NCBI GenBank assembly: GCA_963575745.1
Contig: CAUYUJ010005592.1
Location: forward strand, 445,293-483,165
DNA: 37,873 nucleotides
Direction: 5' to 3'
Source: Prorocentrum cordatum
Taxonomy: Eukaryota; Sar; Dinophyceae; Prorocentrales; Prorocentraceae
Positions 37,640 to 37,873 of this stretch are shown here, piece after piece (position 1 is the first letter of the stretch; each line of letters opens with the position of its first letter). A program made the position numbers and the translations under genes. The notes under the pieces are model-generated. The model worked only from the letters and a program-made list of their open reading frames with translations, searched no databases and was not told the DNA's origin.

Positions 37640-37780
37640 TCGGCACTGCCCGCGCACGCGCAGAGACGCGGGCGGCGGCTGCGGCCCTCGAACGTTGCCA
37701 TGTAGTGGGCCACGCCCTGGGCAGACTGGCGCAGATGCTTCTTCGGCGCCTCGAAGCCACCCTGCCGCGAACGGGGGGGG
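37640..37780 (-). CDS. candidate exon at right edge
   Basis: On the minus strand GGFEAPKKHLRQSAQGVAHY MATFEGR is read at about 37765-37685 with natural composition, then becomes Arg/Ser-rich, suggesting a donor near 37680. It could be an upstream exon of the gene at 36012-36122. The remainder of 37291-37640 shows open minus-strand frames with no clear exon edges. Confidence 0.35.
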
Positions 37781-37812
37781 GGGGCAGAGCACGGCTGAGC
37801 AGGGGGGGCGCG

Positions 37813-37861
37813 CAAATCCCAACGCGAATCCCAACGCGTTGGGATTTGCGTTGGGATTTGA
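37813..37861. repeat. AAATCCCAACGC foldback repeat, copy 4
   Basis: CAAATCCCAACGCGAATCCC then AACGCGTTGGGATTTGCGTT and GGGATTTG form a near-perfect inverted repeat of about 49 bp: two 12-bp units on each arm. It is almost identical to copy 1 at 11293-11343. Confidence 0.9.
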
Positions 37862-37873
37862 CTAGCTGGGCGG

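Noticed and set aside
1-37873. Dinoflagellate spliced leader or relic leader
   Set aside because: I looked for the conserved TTTTGGCTCAAG end on both strands by eye and did not see it. A motif search should confirm.

Overview
This window looks like nuclear DNA from a dinoflagellate, most plausibly a large GC-rich genome of the Prorocentrum/Polarella/Symbiodiniaceae kind. The grounds are: (i) coding stretches are short, interrupted and lie in different frames, and many start right after a pyrimidine-poor AG|G acceptor in phase 0; (ii) the gaps between them are filled with (CAT)n, (CCT)n, (CT)n, (GT)n and GC-rich minisatellites; (iii) two reverse-transcriptase genes and several repeated Cys-containing proteins of a type I associate with dinoflagellate genomes are present; (iv) there are no bacterial operons, Shine-Dalgarno sites or phage genes. 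A run of 100 N at 5351-5450 shows this is a draft assembly, so some frameshifts may be sequencing errors. The organism call is inference; no spliced-leader or rRNA sequence was seen to confirm it. Layout: 1-2001 (minus) holds an Ala/Pro/Lys-rich broken or intron-rich gene that runs off the left edge. 2002-5350 is mostly non-coding GC-rich DNA with palindromes, a degenerate repeat and purine tracts. 5452-7172 (plus) is an endonuclease/exonuclease/phosphatase (EEP)-fold gene peppered with a 12-bp palindrome and followed by two tandem 34-bp hairpins. 7681-9365 is minisatellite DNA, including a GTGGGGACA array bracketed by inverted repeats. 9635-11792 (minus) carries exons of a zinc-finger-like protein and of another repeated family. 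11956-12530 is minisatellite. 13702-16070 (minus) is a Cys-rich, transposase-like multi-exon gene. 17443-20695 (plus) is an EEP plus reverse transcriptase gene. 21739-25914 (minus) has six inferred exons of a host gene. 25940-35290 (minus) is an almost intact non-LTR retrotransposon (LINE) of about 9 kb with two overlapping ORFs. 35385-36122 (minus) has further host-type exons, possibly the 5' part of the gene the LINE interrupts. 36159-37130 contains (GT)n and an eight-copy 73-bp satellite. The right end has a candidate exon and a foldback repeat. The element with clearest function is the LINE: ORF1 (probable RNA-binding partner) and ORF2 (EEP nuclease, RT, CCHC finger, RNase H, C-terminal Cys clusters) share an ATGA stop/start overlap that suggests termination-reinitiation. 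The most unusual signals are small ones: a 12-bp palindrome repeated 11 times in about 1.5 kb of one gene, and a dispersed foldback family built on AAATCCCAACGC, two of whose four copies fall inside inferred introns, as expected of introner-like elements. Three separate EEP nuclease genes occur in 37 kb.
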